From NCBI RefSeq assembly GCF_029542785.1, contig NC_083371.1, positions 992,001 through 1,056,000 of the forward strand: a DNA stretch of 64,000 bases, given 5' to 3'. Shown in pieces: positions 24,018 through 33,283 of the stretch. Source of the DNA: Malassezia japonica. Taxonomy: Eukaryota; Basidiomycota; Malasseziomycetes; Malasseziales; Malasseziaceae. The notes under the pieces are model-generated. The model had not been told where the DNA came from, ran no database searches, and saw nothing but the letters and a program-made list of their open reading frames with translations. The position numbers and the translations under genes were made by a program. How positions within the stretch are numbered: position 1 is the stretch's first letter; each line of letters opens with the position of its first letter.

Positions 24018-25382
24018 TCACTGCGAAAAGGGGTTCGAGGAGGTGTACTGAGACTGCAGTGGCGAAGAATGGCCAAACGCCGCGCCGCCCAACGACGCCG
24101 CCTGGCCGGTGCGCTGCTCCTGGATCTTTTGGTTCCAGGACGCAACGTTGGGCCCGAGACGCATGTCGCCCGTGTTACCAAAGGTATCGACACCGTCGCC
24201 AGACGCCAGCAAGCGGTCCAGCTCGGGGTGCGCATTGCTGATCTTGACCTTGGGCGGGCCACTCGGCTTGGGCTTCGGCGGCTCGACCTCGGAAGGCCCA
24301 TCGAGGGAAATCAGGGTATCCGTCTTGTCGTCCTCCTCGATCTCTTGCGCAGGCTCGGGCTCCGGCGCCGCAGCAGACGCGTTGGGGTTCAGCCAGGGGT
24401 TGTTCGACCCAAAGCTCGTCGGCTGCGGCATGAGCGGCTGCTGCTGCTGCTGGGTCATCATGTATTGGTACTGTTGCGCAGCATTCTGCAGCGCGAGTTG
24501 CCGCTGGTACTCTTGCTGCTGGAGGTATTGCTGTTGCATCATTTCCTGCTGCTGCATCTGTGCCTGGAAGAAGGGGTTGAATCCGGTAGGCTGATACTGC
24601 ATATAGGGGTTGAACGACGTGTACTGCGGCTGCAGGTTGGCGTATGCATTAGGGTCGTCTTCACCATCCAGGCTGATTAGATTGTCCTTGTTCTTGTTCT
24701 TCTCTTCCTCTTCCTTCGAGAGACGCAGCGCGCGCTCGTAGTCGTCGTCGTTCTTTGATGAAGCACGCTTGCGGCGCTCTTCTTCCTCCGCCATGCGCTT
24801 AGACTCCTCGAGTGCCTGCTGGAGCTCACGGTCTTCTCGCGACATGCGGTCGTTCTCTTCTTGCCGCCGGCGGCGGCCCGCGTCATCGCTAAAGTCGGTC
24901 GGGTCTGTCTTGACCCGGTTCATGTTGGAACGTGCGCGGCGCTGGCTCTTCATGCGACTCTCGTCCAAGAGCAGGCTCGTAATCTCTTTGGCCTTTTGCC
25001 GAACATTTACACCCTGGTCGACACCGCCATCGTCCATGTACTGGAACTCTTTTAGTGTCTTGACAATGTAAATATTGTCGTGGAAGTACATCCAGACATT
25101 CTCGCTTCCTGCATGAAGGAGATAATCCAGCACCGACAACGCTTTGAACACATGGCGCCAATTTTTGCCTTTGTCGTTCAAGCGCTTGTCCAAAATCTCC
25201 ATCATCTCGATGAAGTCGGTGTGGTTGTGGCTCAGCTGCGCGAGCTCGTTCATCTGTGTGCCGCTCGGGCCCCACGGATCATTGGAAGTGGCATCACGCG
25301 TCTTAATCTGCGTGTCCGTGTATCCTTTTATGTAGTTTTTGCCTACACGCACGGCAGACTTGGACAAATTCTGCAGAGACAT
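24018..25382 (-). CDS. ENT1: Epsin (ENTH-domain endocytic adaptor)
   Basis: Epsins bind PtdIns(4,5)P2, ubiquitinated cargo and clathrin during endocytosis. The intronless frame from ATG 25382 encodes 454 aa. The ENTH domain covers about residues 10-150, with YTDTQIKTRDATSNDPWGPSG, HVFKALSVLDYLLHAGSENV and NVRQKAKEITSLLLDE. Two ubiquitin-interacting motifs follow: EDRELQQALEESKRMAEEE and DYERALRLSKEEEEK. LISLDG repeats resemble clathrin boxes. A Gln-rich stretch is encoded near 24420-24580. The protein ends SSNPFSQ, an NPF motif for EH-domain partners. Ent1 and Ent2 cannot be told apart from sequence alone, so the symbol is generic. Confidence 0.93.
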   Translation of the reverse strand: MSLQNLSKSAVRVGKNYIKGYTDTQIKTRDATSNDPWGPSGTQMNELAQLSHNHTDFIEMMEILDKRLNDKGKNWRHVFKALSVLDYLLHAGSENVWMYFHDNIYIVKTLKEFQYMDDGGVDQGVNVRQKAKEITSLLLDESRMKSQRRARSNMNRVKTDPTDFSDDAGRRRRQEENDRMSREDRELQQALEESKRMAEEEERRKRASSKNDDDYERALRLSKEEEEKNKNKDNLISLDGEDDPNAYANLQPQYTSFNPYMQYQPTGFNPFFQAQMQQQEMMQQQYLQQQEYQRQLALQNAAQQYQYMMTQQQQQPLMPQPTSFGSNNPWLNPNASAAAPEPEPAQEIEEDDKTDTLISLDGPSEVEPPKPKPSGPPKVKISNAHPELDRLLASGDGVDTFGNTGDMRLGPNVASWNQKIQEQRTGQAASLGGAAFGHSSPLQSQYTSSNPFSQ

Positions 25383-25465
25383 TCGGTACACGTCCCTCGC
25401 TCACTGGCGCGCTATCGCAGGTGGAGAGTCCCTAGCGCCCACCGCCACCCGCACTCCCGATCTAT

Positions 25466-25471
25466 CACGTG
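25466..25471. promoter_or_regulatory. CACGTG box upstream of epsin
   Basis: CACGTG lies 84 bp upstream of the epsin ATG, in the 165-bp gap between the ammonium-transporter stop and epsin. Candidate bHLH site by position. Confidence 0.35.
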
Positions 25472-25547
25472 CACACGCGGGGAAATGCAACAATGCCATG
25501 ACTTCCCTATCCAGACTATACAAATACACCGGGAAATCGTACCTAAA

Positions 25548-27038
25548 TTATGCGACCGAGTTAGGGATCGTAGCCGTAGTCGGAAGGGGAAGTGGGTCTT
25601 TAGCCGACGAAGTGGTGTCGACGCTAGGTGCCCAAGGGCCCGTCTGGCTCTCCTGCTTCGTCGTCTCGTCCAGGTTGAGGGGCTGGTGGGCCTCCATGTG
25701 GTTAAAGTGGGGCATCACATAGGCCTCCTCGCCGACCTGCGAAATGTCCGTACCAACCACCTCGTCCTTCTCCGAGCAGCGCAGGTGGCAGCCGGGGATG
25801 TGGTCAATAGCGAAAAGGAGAATAAAGGTCACCACGAACGACCAGCCGAAGCCGGCGCACGAGTCTGCGAGCTGGTAGCCGAGCTGTACAAAGTGGCGGT
25901 TGATCCAGCCCGAGCCGTCCGTAGGATCGCTTCCGTCGAAGCTCGAGACGCGGCCGTCGGCAAACAGACCTGTGAGGAAGTTGCCCACAAAGCCACCCAC
26001 CGCGTGGGCAGCAAAGATATCGAGTGCGTCATCGTACCCGATCAGGTTTTTGAGCTGCGTAGCAAAGTTGCATGCCGTGCCGCCGAGCACGCCAAACACC
26101 AGCGCCGAGGGCGTGCCGACGTAACCAGATGCAGGTGTGATCGCCACGAGACCGGAAATGGCACCGGAACAGAAACCAACGGCGGACCACTTGCCCTCGA
26201 GACGGTAATCCCAGAGCATCCAGGTCAGGCCACCGACCGAGGCAGCAATGTGCGTAACCATCATCGCCTGCGCAGCACGCAGGTTGGCGCCGATACCAGA
26301 GCCACCGTTGAAGCCGAACCAGCCGAACCAGAGCAGCACGGTGCCAATCACGACGTAGGTCACATTGTGGGGGCGGTAGGCGAGCTGCTCCGTGCCGTAT
26401 CCGCGGCGGCGGCCCAGGTAGAGCGAGATCACAAGCGCGGCGGTACCCGAGCTAATGTGTACCGGAGTGCCACCCGCATAGTCGAGGCCGCCCATTACGT
26501 TCGACCAGCCGTGGTCCACGTTCCATGTCCAGCAGGCAATCGGGCTGTAGACAATTGTCGCCCAGCAGAAAGCAAAGATGAGCATTGGACCAAAGCGGCC
26601 ACGGTCAGCAAAAGCACCGCACGCAATGACCAGCGTGATACACGCAAACATCATCTGGTACACGCAGTATACAAGCTGCGGCAGGTTAGAACCACCGGTG
26701 CTGACGTCCATGTCCACGTTCATCAGACCAAAGTGCTTCAGATCGCCAATGAATGCGTTTGCGCCCTGGCTAAAGGCCAGCGAAAAGCCCCAGAAGAACC
26801 ACTCAAAGGACACCACGGCCATGACTGCCATCGACATAAAGATCATTGTGAGCGCATTCTTGCGGCGCAAGAGACCCGCGTAAAAGAAACCAAGTCCGGG
26901 GATCATGATAAATACCAAACAAGTGGACATGAGCATCCAGGCAATGTTGCCAAGGTTGTAAACAACCTCGCCACCCAAATCATCGAGCCGCGTGGGCGTT
27001 ACGATATTGTTCTCCGGTGTATAGCTCGAGTTCACCAT
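25548..27038 (-). CDS. MEP2: Ammonium transporter (Mep/Amt/Rh family)
   Basis: The predicted plasma-membrane ammonium permease has 496 aa and no intron. About eleven membrane segments are visible. The substrate-pathway His pair is present: GGTPVHISSGTAALV and LDIFAAHAVGGFVGNFLTGLFA. MIPGLGFFYAGLLRRKNAL near residue 47 and WLWFGWFGFNGGSG-type sequence (VLLWFGWFGFNGGSGIGANL) are also diagnostic. The C-terminal tail is Ser/Thr-rich. The Mep2 subtype is inferred, since basidiomycetes carry more than one Mep. Three GATA cores lie in the 231-bp divergent promoter shared with PUS7, which fits nitrogen control. Confidence 0.93.
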   Translation of the reverse strand: MVNSSYTPENNIVTPTRLDDLGGEVVYNLGNIAWMLMSTCLVFIMIPGLGFFYAGLLRRKNALTMIFMSMAVMAVVSFEWFFWGFSLAFSQGANAFIGDLKHFGLMNVDMDVSTGGSNLPQLVYCVYQMMFACITLVIACGAFADRGRFGPMLIFAFCWATIVYSPIACWTWNVDHGWSNVMGGLDYAGGTPVHISSGTAALVISLYLGRRRGYGTEQLAYRPHNVTYVVIGTVLLWFGWFGFNGGSGIGANLRAAQAMMVTHIAASVGGLTWMLWDYRLEGKWSAVGFCSGAISGLVAITPASGYVGTPSALVFGVLGGTACNFATQLKNLIGYDDALDIFAAHAVGGFVGNFLTGLFADGRVSSFDGSDPTDGSGWINRHFVQLGYQLADSCAGFGWSFVVTFILLFAIDHIPGCHLRCSEKDEVVGTDISQVGEEAYVMPHFNHMEAHQPLNLDETTKQESQTGPWAPSVDTTSSAKDPLPLPTTATIPNSVA

Positions 27039-27116
27039 AGCGTAGGAGGGTGGAAGGAAAACGAATGACTCAGTAAGCTGAACCTTAAATTAGACTGCGC
27101 GTATCCGGCGCCATTC

Positions 27117-27201
27117 GATAACGCAGCCTCAATCTGCACGCGGCTACGGCTTGGCAGCCATGCCACCACGTTTTTGCAGCAGATAAGGCAGGCAAAGATA
27201 A
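27117..27201. promoter_or_regulatory. Three GATA-factor cores upstream of the ammonium transporter
   Basis: GATAA/GATAAG cores occur at 27117-27121, 27182-27187 and 27197-27201, 79 to 163 bp upstream of the transporter ATG (27038). GATA-type factors of the Gln3/Nil1/AreA class control ammonium permeases in other fungi. The clustering next to this gene makes nitrogen regulation likely. A CACGTG box follows at 27216-27221, nearer PUS7. Confidence 0.5.
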
Positions 27202-27269
27202 CGACCTGCAGCTACCACGTGGTTGGGCGAAAATTGGTAGGCCGTATCGCTTGCTTTTTGCCATTGGCG

Positions 27270-29258
27270 ATGCAGGAGCGCGAAGAAAGTGCGCCGCCCC
27301 CCGCGAAGCGGGCACGCATCCATGACGCGGCTCAGCCAGGAGATTCGGAGCGCTTGTCGGAACAAGATGCGGGGATGAGTCAATTTGCGCACGGAGACTG
27401 GCCCCCAGTGCATGGCATTATCAAACAGCGCTATTCCGACTTTTTGGTCCACGAAATTGGGGTCGATGGCCAGGTAGTCCAGATAACGTCGCTTACCCCG
27501 CCTGAGCCGCCCAAGAAGGCTGAAGAGAAGCCGGCGGAGAAGGAGGGGGAGCATGACTGGAGCCAGCTGCAGCCATGGTTCGCCGATCATCTCGAAGCCC
27601 TCCAGGCCATGGCCGCGGGCCAGCACCAAGAGCCACTCACCAGCACGCCGCTGCCTGATAAGGCAGACCGTACGCGTGTCCACCAGCTTATCCGCACGCT
27701 CGGCCAGGGTGCTCTTGCGTCTGAGGCCGCGGATATCGACGGCGTCGCGGCAATCCGCGTCAAGCCCATGCCGGCCGCTGGGCGGGGGCGCAGCCAGCAC
27801 GATCCCACCTCGGAAGCCCACAGCGCGCCGCCGTACATCCACTTTACCTTACAAAAGACGAACCGCGATAGCCAGGAAGCACTCCAGTGGCTGGCACGTT
27901 TCCTGCACCTGGATCGGCACCGCGGTGCGAACCAGTTGAGCGTCGCGGGAACGAAGGATAAGCGCGCAGTGACGGTCCAGCGTGTCGCCTTGCAGCGTGG
28001 CAAAAAGACGCTCGAGGAGGTGTGGCGCATGGTGAACCACATCGGCCAACCCGTGTCGAGTACGCCCGGCACCAAGGCGCGTCGTACGGTCGAGATGGCG
28101 ATCACGACGCGCGCCGAGCGTGGCCTGCGTATTGCGCACCTTGGCTACGAGAAGTATGCATTCCAGCTCGGTATGCTTTCCGGCAATCAATTTACCATTA
28201 CGCTGCGGAACATTGCCTGGGCGGGCTCTGTGCCGGATGCATCGCGCGCGGCGCTCTGTGTCGCACTCGAGGAGCGTGTAAAGGCGATCCAGGCCGGAGG
28301 ATTTATCAACTACTTTGGTATGCAGCGTTTTGGCACTGGTGCTGTGTCGACGCATGCCATCGGCATTGCCGTGTTGCGTGGCGACTTTTCCGAAGCGCTT
28401 CGGTTGATTCTCGCTCCGAACGACCGCGACTCGTTGGACGACCGTGACGAGAGCACTGCGCCGCCACATGTCATTGCGACGCGCGCCGCAAAGAAGGCGT
28501 ACGTCGCGGGCGACTACGAAGAAGCCTACCGCCTCTTCCCCAAGACCTGTGTCGCAGAGCGCGCTGTGCTCGACAAGATGCGTAAGCAGTACTGGCACGA
28601 GAGTGATGCACTCGGCGCGTTCCAGAATATACCCCGTTCGCTGCGTCTGATGTACGTGCACGCCTACCAATCCTATCTTTGGAATGCGCTCGTGTCGGAG
28701 CGGGTGCGCCGCTTTGGTGCGCTGCAGGCCGTGCCCGGCGACCTGGCCACGAAAGAAACCTCGCTGGATGCCAATACCAAGTGCACGACGCTCGGTGAGG
28801 ATGCCGCATCGCACAATATCGAGGATGTGGTGATGCCGATGCCCGGCAGCGATGTGCACCTCCCCGAGTCCGGCTGGTTGGCAGAGATGTACAAAGAGAT
28901 GCTTGCCAAGGACGGCCTCACGCCGCTGTCGCTCGCCACGGCCCGGCAGCCCGAGTACCGCCTCAAAGGATCGTACCGGCGCATGGTGCAAAAGCCCAAG
29001 ACGCTGCAGTGTGAGCTCATTCCGTACGAGGACGCCGACGCGCCGCTGTGCGAGACCGACGAGGAGCGCTTGCTGCCAGAGGTGCATCTGCCGCCCCGCG
29101 CGCCGCAGGATGCGCCCTTCCTTGCGCTCAAGCTCCAGTTTCAGCTGCCTCCGTCGTCCTATGCCACAGTGCTTCTCCGCGAGCTGCTACGCATGGACAC
29201 GAGCGCACATGCACAAAAAGAGCTTACCAAGAACTCTACGGACCAAAAGACTGATTAG
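27270..29258 (+). CDS. PUS7: Pseudouridine synthase Pus7 (TruD family)
   Basis: Pus7 isomerises uridine in tRNAs, U2 snRNA, 5S rRNA and mRNAs. The intronless frame from ATG 27270 gives 662 aa; earlier in-frame starts are TTG only. TruD marks are the N-terminal IKQRYSDFLVHEIGVDGQVV, and the catalytic SVAGTKDKRAVTVQRV with Asp230. The long block GGFINYFGMQRFGTGAVSTHAIG and RSLRLMYVHAYQSYLWNALVSERV follow. The size fits fungal Pus7. The C-terminus is short and charged. The TAG stop (29256-29258) overlaps by 2 nt the TAA stop of the convergent Rab gene. Confidence 0.95.
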   Translation: MQEREESAPPPAKRARIHDAAQPGDSERLSEQDAGMSQFAHGDWPPVHGIIKQRYSDFLVHEIGVDGQVVQITSLTPPEPPKKAEEKPAEKEGEHDWSQLQPWFADHLEALQAMAAGQHQEPLTSTPLPDKADRTRVHQLIRTLGQGALASEAADIDGVAAIRVKPMPAAGRGRSQHDPTSEAHSAPPYIHFTLQKTNRDSQEALQWLARFLHLDRHRGANQLSVAGTKDKRAVTVQRVALQRGKKTLEEVWRMVNHIGQPVSSTPGTKARRTVEMAITTRAERGLRIAHLGYEKYAFQLGMLSGNQFTITLRNIAWAGSVPDASRAALCVALEERVKAIQAGGFINYFGMQRFGTGAVSTHAIGIAVLRGDFSEALRLILAPNDRDSLDDRDESTAPPHVIATRAAKKAYVAGDYEEAYRLFPKTCVAERAVLDKMRKQYWHESDALGAFQNIPRSLRLMYVHAYQSYLWNALVSERVRRFGALQAVPGDLATKETSLDANTKCTTLGEDAASHNIEDVVMPMPGSDVHLPESGWLAEMYKEMLAKDGLTPLSLATARQPEYRLKGSYRRMVQKPKTLQCELIPYEDADAPLCETDEERLLPEVHLPPRAPQDAPFLALKLQFQLPPSSYATVLLRELLRMDTSAHAQKELTKNSTDQKTD

Positions 29259-29952
29259 CACCCACACTTTTCTTGGGCCGTAGCGAGATAGTTGGACGCA
29301 TCGGACAACGAGATGCTTCCCGGCGCATTGGGCACGCCACCCGGGATGCGGTCGCCTGGCCGGCGCACGCCTGGCGCGACGTCCTGCCACAGTGCAGGCG
29401 TCGAGGCGATGCGCTGCACGAGGTCCTGAAAGGCCTTTTCCACATGCACATTCTCCTTGGCGCTGCACTCGACAAACAAGCAGCGGTGCTCCTCGGCCCA
29501 CTGCGCGCCCTGCTCCTTTGAAATGACGCGGCGCGCATCCTGGTCGGTCTTGTTGCCGACGAGGAGCATGACGGGCGACTGGTCGCCGGTAAACATCTCG
29601 AGCTCCTTGGCCCAGGAGGGGAGCGCGTCGAACGACTCTTGCGACGTGACATCGTACACGATAATCACGCCTTGGGCACCGCGGTAGTAGCTGCTTGTCA
29701 ACGTGCGGTAGCGCTCCTGGCCCGCGGTATCCCAGATCGAGAGCTTGAACCATTTCCCCTGGACATAAATGCTCTTCATCTTGTAGTCGACACCGATGGT
29801 CGCCGCCTCGTCGTCGTCGAGGAACTCGTCGTCGGTGTACCGCCGGACCAGCGCCGACTTTCCTACACCCGAAGACTGTCTTAGCATACACGACCTACCC
29901 CGATAAGCAGGATCTTGAGCGTAGGCAGCTCTGCCGACGTCGCCGGCTCCAT
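29255..29952 (-). CDS. RAB18: Rab18-like small GTPase
   Basis: A Ras-superfamily GTPase of 224 aa. Exons 29952-29899 and 29875-29255 are separated by a 23-nt intron inside the P-loop. Splicing gives LKILLIGSSGVGKSALV. DTAGQERYRTLTSSYYRGAQGVIIVYDVT, LLVGNKTDQ and ECSAKENVHVEKAFQDLV are the G3-G5 regions. Switch and interswitch sequence is closest to Rab18, which works at the ER and lipid droplets. The protein ends in CGC, a double-cysteine geranylgeranylation motif. The first about 12 residues are acidic. Its start is only 55 bp from the divergent EMC8-like gene, and its stop overlaps the PUS7 stop. Confidence 0.88.
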
Positions 29953-30007
29953 GGTGATCGGCAGGCCGTGCGCGTGTGGAATTATGCATCGGCGCTTCGC
30001 TCTCGCC

Positions 30008-30642
30008 ATGGCCCCCGAAGTGAAGCACGTGGAAGTGAGCGAGGCTGCGTACCGCAAGCTCGTCTTGCACGCGGCCAAGTACGCGTCGTCGACGGTCGTC
30101 GGCATCCTTGTCGGCAAGCATGCGCCGACCGTTGCTGTGCACGACATTATTCCGCTGACGCACCACTGGACGCAGCTCAGCCCGATGACCGAGGCGGGGT
30201 TGGCCATGGTACGTGAACACACTGACGCAGATCAACGCGCATCTCCAAGGCAAGGATGACCAGGTGGTCGGTGTGTACGAGGTGCCCGAGAGTCTGCACG
30301 CCAAGGAGCCGGCGAGCACCACGAGTGTGCTTGCGCGCAAGGTCGCCGACGCGACCGGCAAGCCCGCGCTCCTGCTCTTTGTACGTCTATTGACTAACGC
30401 AGGCGGATGGAAAGAAGCTCCTCGACGAAAAGCCCACCGCGCTCACTGCCTCGGTCGAGCAGGCCGCCGGCAAGAGCAAAGCACTGAACGAACAGGCGGT
30501 CAGCGTGCACGGATACAAGCAGCTGGTCGCCACGCTCGAGAAGGAAGTCTACGAGGGACGCTGGAAGGACCTCGCAGACTGGGATGACCATGTAGAGAAC
30601 ACGCGCCTCGACTGGCTCACCAACGCCCAGGTGGTTCCGTAG
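30008..30642 (+). CDS. EMC8: ER membrane protein complex subunit 8/9-like
   Basis: EMC8/9 is a soluble MPN-fold subunit of the ER membrane protein insertase. Exons 30008-30208, 30231-30380 and 30403-30642 give 196 aa with two 22-nt introns. The start [33 protein letters not shown] is the conserved N-terminus of the family (UPF0172), and [26 protein letters not shown] with [19 protein letters not shown] follows. The catalytic JAMM His/Asp set of active MPN enzymes is not apparent, as is normal for EMC8. An in-frame ATG at 29984 would add eight residues (MHRRFALA). I prefer 30008. Confidence 0.87.
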
Positions 30643-30668
30643 CGACGATCCTTACCTCCACTTCCGAG

Positions 30669-32262
30669 ATGTTCCTCACGCCGGTCTGGGGCATGGCCGC
30701 GACGCGCGCCGCGTTTGCGCAGCCGATGCGACTTGCAGTCGTGGGGTCGGGACCGAGTGGTTTCTATACCGCGTCGCGTGTCCTGCAGTCCTTTGATGTG
30801 GCGCACGGCACGGGTCAGGACGGCGTCGAAGTGCACATGTTCGAGCGGCTCCCGACGCCGTTTGGGCTCGTGCGCTACGGTGTTGCGCCGGACCATCCCG
30901 AGGTCAAGGTAGGTGCTTGGGCTTATACAGAATGTCGAGAACAAGTTTGCTGAAGTCGCAAGCGACGCGCGCTTCCGCTTCTTTGGAAACGTATGCGTCA
31001 CCGCCAGCAATGACACGCCGCCGCCGCCTTCGTCGCTGGCGGTGAACGTGCCGATTACGGAACTTGCGCCGTACTATACGCACGTCCTCTTTGCATACGG
31101 TGCAAACGAGGCGCGGCCCCTCGGTGTGCCCGGAAGTGGCCGCAGGGAGCTGCGGAATGTCTACCCCGCGCTCGATTTCGTCGAGTGGTACAATGGCCAC
31201 CCTGATGCGCACGATCCCGCGATGGAGGACGCATACAGCCTGAACCGTGTCGACGGCAGCAAGATCCACCGCGCGGCGATCGTCGGCGCCGGCAATGTCG
31301 CGCTGGACGTTGCGCGCGTGCTGCTGCGCCAATGCCCGTCTGTGCCCGCCGGCGAATCACTCGCCAAGACGGACGTGCCGCAGCCGGTGCTCGATCATCT
31401 CGCGTCGTGGCAGATTGAAGAGGTGAATCTGTACGTGCGCCGCGGCGCGCCGCACTTGGCCTTTACCAACAAGGAGCTACGGGAGATGCTGGGGCTGCCG
31501 CACGTCGCCTTCCGTCCGCTTCCCGCTGATCTGTTGGATACCGGCCTGGAGCAGGTGAACAAGCTCGCCGAGGCCGGCCAGAAGCGCGCCATGACGCGCC
31601 TCCTCGGCCAGCTCAAAAAAGGCAGCAAGCTGGCCTATAACGAGTCGCAGTACCCCCGCTGGGGCCTGCACCTCTTGCGCTCGCCTGCGGCGCTGCACGG
31701 CGACGGGGCGACCCCTCCGGCGCTCGCGTCGGTGGATTGGAACGTGACACAAATCAGCGAGCACGGCCGCGCAGTCACCCAAGGCGAGACGGTACGCAGC
31801 GACGAGGACCTACTCATCTCCTCGGTCGGCTACCGCTCCGAGCCTCTGCGTGGCGAGACCGACTCGGCGATGCAGGTGCCGTTCGACGAGACGCGGTGTG
31901 TCATTCCCAATATCCGGAACCGCGTCGTGGACGAAGAAGGGCAGCCGATTCCCGGCATGTTTGTCTCGGGATGGCTCGCCACCGGCCCCGTCGGTGTGAT
32001 TGTCTCTACGATGTTCGACGCGTTTGGAGTCGCGGACGAGATGGTGAAAGAGTGGCGTGCGTCGTCCATCCCTACGCTCTGTGGCGCTGCCGGCCACGCC
32101 GAGGCGCTGCGCGACACGCCCGAGGCGTTGCAAGGCCAGCGCACCGTCTCCTTCGACCAATGGCGTGTGATCGATGAGGCGGAGCGGCAGCGTGGCGAGG
32201 CGCTGGGCAAGACGCGCGAAAAGTTTTTGACCGTCGCCGACATGCTCAAGGTAGTGGAGTAG
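30669..32262 (+). CDS. ARH1: Mitochondrial NADPH:ferredoxin (adrenodoxin) reductase
   Basis: Arh1 passes electrons from NADPH to mitochondrial ferredoxin for iron-sulfur cluster and haem A synthesis. Exons 30669-30908 and 30931-32262 give 523 aa with one 22-nt intron. A short basic, Ala-rich leader precedes the FAD-binding [41 protein letters not shown], the second dinucleotide motif [19 protein letters not shown], and [21 protein letters not shown] near the C-terminus are all diagnostic of FDXR. The protein length is normal for the family. The gene converges on SF3A2 with 8 bp between the stop codons. Confidence 0.94.
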
Positions 32263-32270
32263 GGTATATA

Positions 32271-33019
32271 CTACTGGCGGAACAAGATCTGCACCGTGTA
32301 CAGCTTGTTTTCGGGGTCCCAGAAGCTCCAAGTGCCGGGCTCATTGTGCTGCTGGGGCGCAGGCATCGCATCGACGACCAGCGTCTCGGCGCGATCCACT
32401 TCGCGGCTCTGCACCTTGAACGCAATGGTCTCGTACGGCTCTGCCGCGATAACCACGTACTGGAACGCGCGATTCGGCGGCTCCTGGCGCTGCTCAAACG
32501 AGCTCATGAGGCGGTACAGAGGCAGGACGCCCTCCTTGATCTCGGGAAAGCTTACCTGGAACAAGAGGCCGAAGCGGCCGCCGGCCGGATGCGTTCCCGC
32601 CTCGGTCGCCACCTCGACGTACGGCTCGCGGATCTTGGTGATCTTGTAGCCTGGGCGCCCGATCTTCACAAACGATTTTTTCGGCACCTCGTTCTTTGGC
32701 GCCATCAGCACATGGCTCGGCTCCGCGTCCTCGGCGTCCTTTGCTGCGCGGCGCGCAAGGTTCGTCTGGTGCTTCTTTCCTTGTGTATGCGAGAGGTAGG
32801 AACCGTCGTTCGCGTGCACGGTCAGGCACAGGCGGCACTCGATGTTGCCCGACGAATTCCGCAAGACGTACGGATCCTTGGTAATATCGATCGATTCCAG
32901 CGCGAGCTTGCGCAGACGCTCGCGCCGGTCGAGCGCCGCCTGGCTCGCATCGGCGATACCCGCGCCTTTGTTGCCTGCGCGGTTTTGATAGTCTAGGTCA
33001 GCGCAGTGTACGTACCCAT
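32271..33019 (-). CDS. SF3A2: Splicing factor 3A subunit 2 (Prp11/SF3a66)
   Basis: This U2 snRNP component binds the branch region in the early spliceosome. Exons are 33019-33016 (ATGG only) and 32992-32271, 241 aa; the intron is 23 nt. Splicing gives MDYQNRAGNKGAGIADASQ, the universal N-terminus, which validates the 4-nt first coding exon. RKLALESIDITKDPYVLRNS precedes the matrin-type C2H2 zinc finger ECRLCLTVHANDGSYLSHTQ. The C-terminal domain (GRPGYKITKIREPYVEVATE, FGLLFQVSFPEI) is intact and, as usual in fungi, lacks the Pro-rich tail of animals. It is of interest in a genome whose introns place the branch site almost on the acceptor. Confidence 0.95.
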
Positions 33020-33042
33020 CGTCGCCGTGAGGAAGCGCGGCG

Positions 33043-33060
33043 TGATCACGTGATCACGTG
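33043..33060. promoter_or_regulatory. Tandem CACGTG/TGATCA element between SF3A2 and the septin gene
   Basis: The 8-bp unit TGATCACG is repeated head to tail, creating two CACGTG boxes (33047-33052 and 33055-33060) that are 8 bp apart. It lies 24 bp upstream of the SF3A2 ATG and 224 bp upstream of the septin ATG. The arrangement would suit two adjacent bHLH dimers on nearly the same helical face. Confidence 0.5.
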
Positions 33061-33283
33061 TTGGTCATGGTCCGGATGGCGAGCACCGCTGAGGCCACGG
33101 GGGAGATCGCCGAGGGTCCATGGCATCCTTATGGCCCTCCTACATCCCCTCTCGAAGCATCCTCCCTTGTGCCGCGCGCTCCCTTTCGCCTCCGACACCA
33201 TTTCACTCTCGGCCGAAGTGCACGGCGCGGCGGGCAGCGCGCTGGGCAGTCGGCGCGGGGATTGTTTGGATTACCCTTCCACC

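Noticed and set aside
25080..27068. A 662-codon frame antisense to epsin and the ammonium transporter
   Set aside because: It spans two convincing genes on the opposite strand and shows no motif, so it is a shadow of their codon use.
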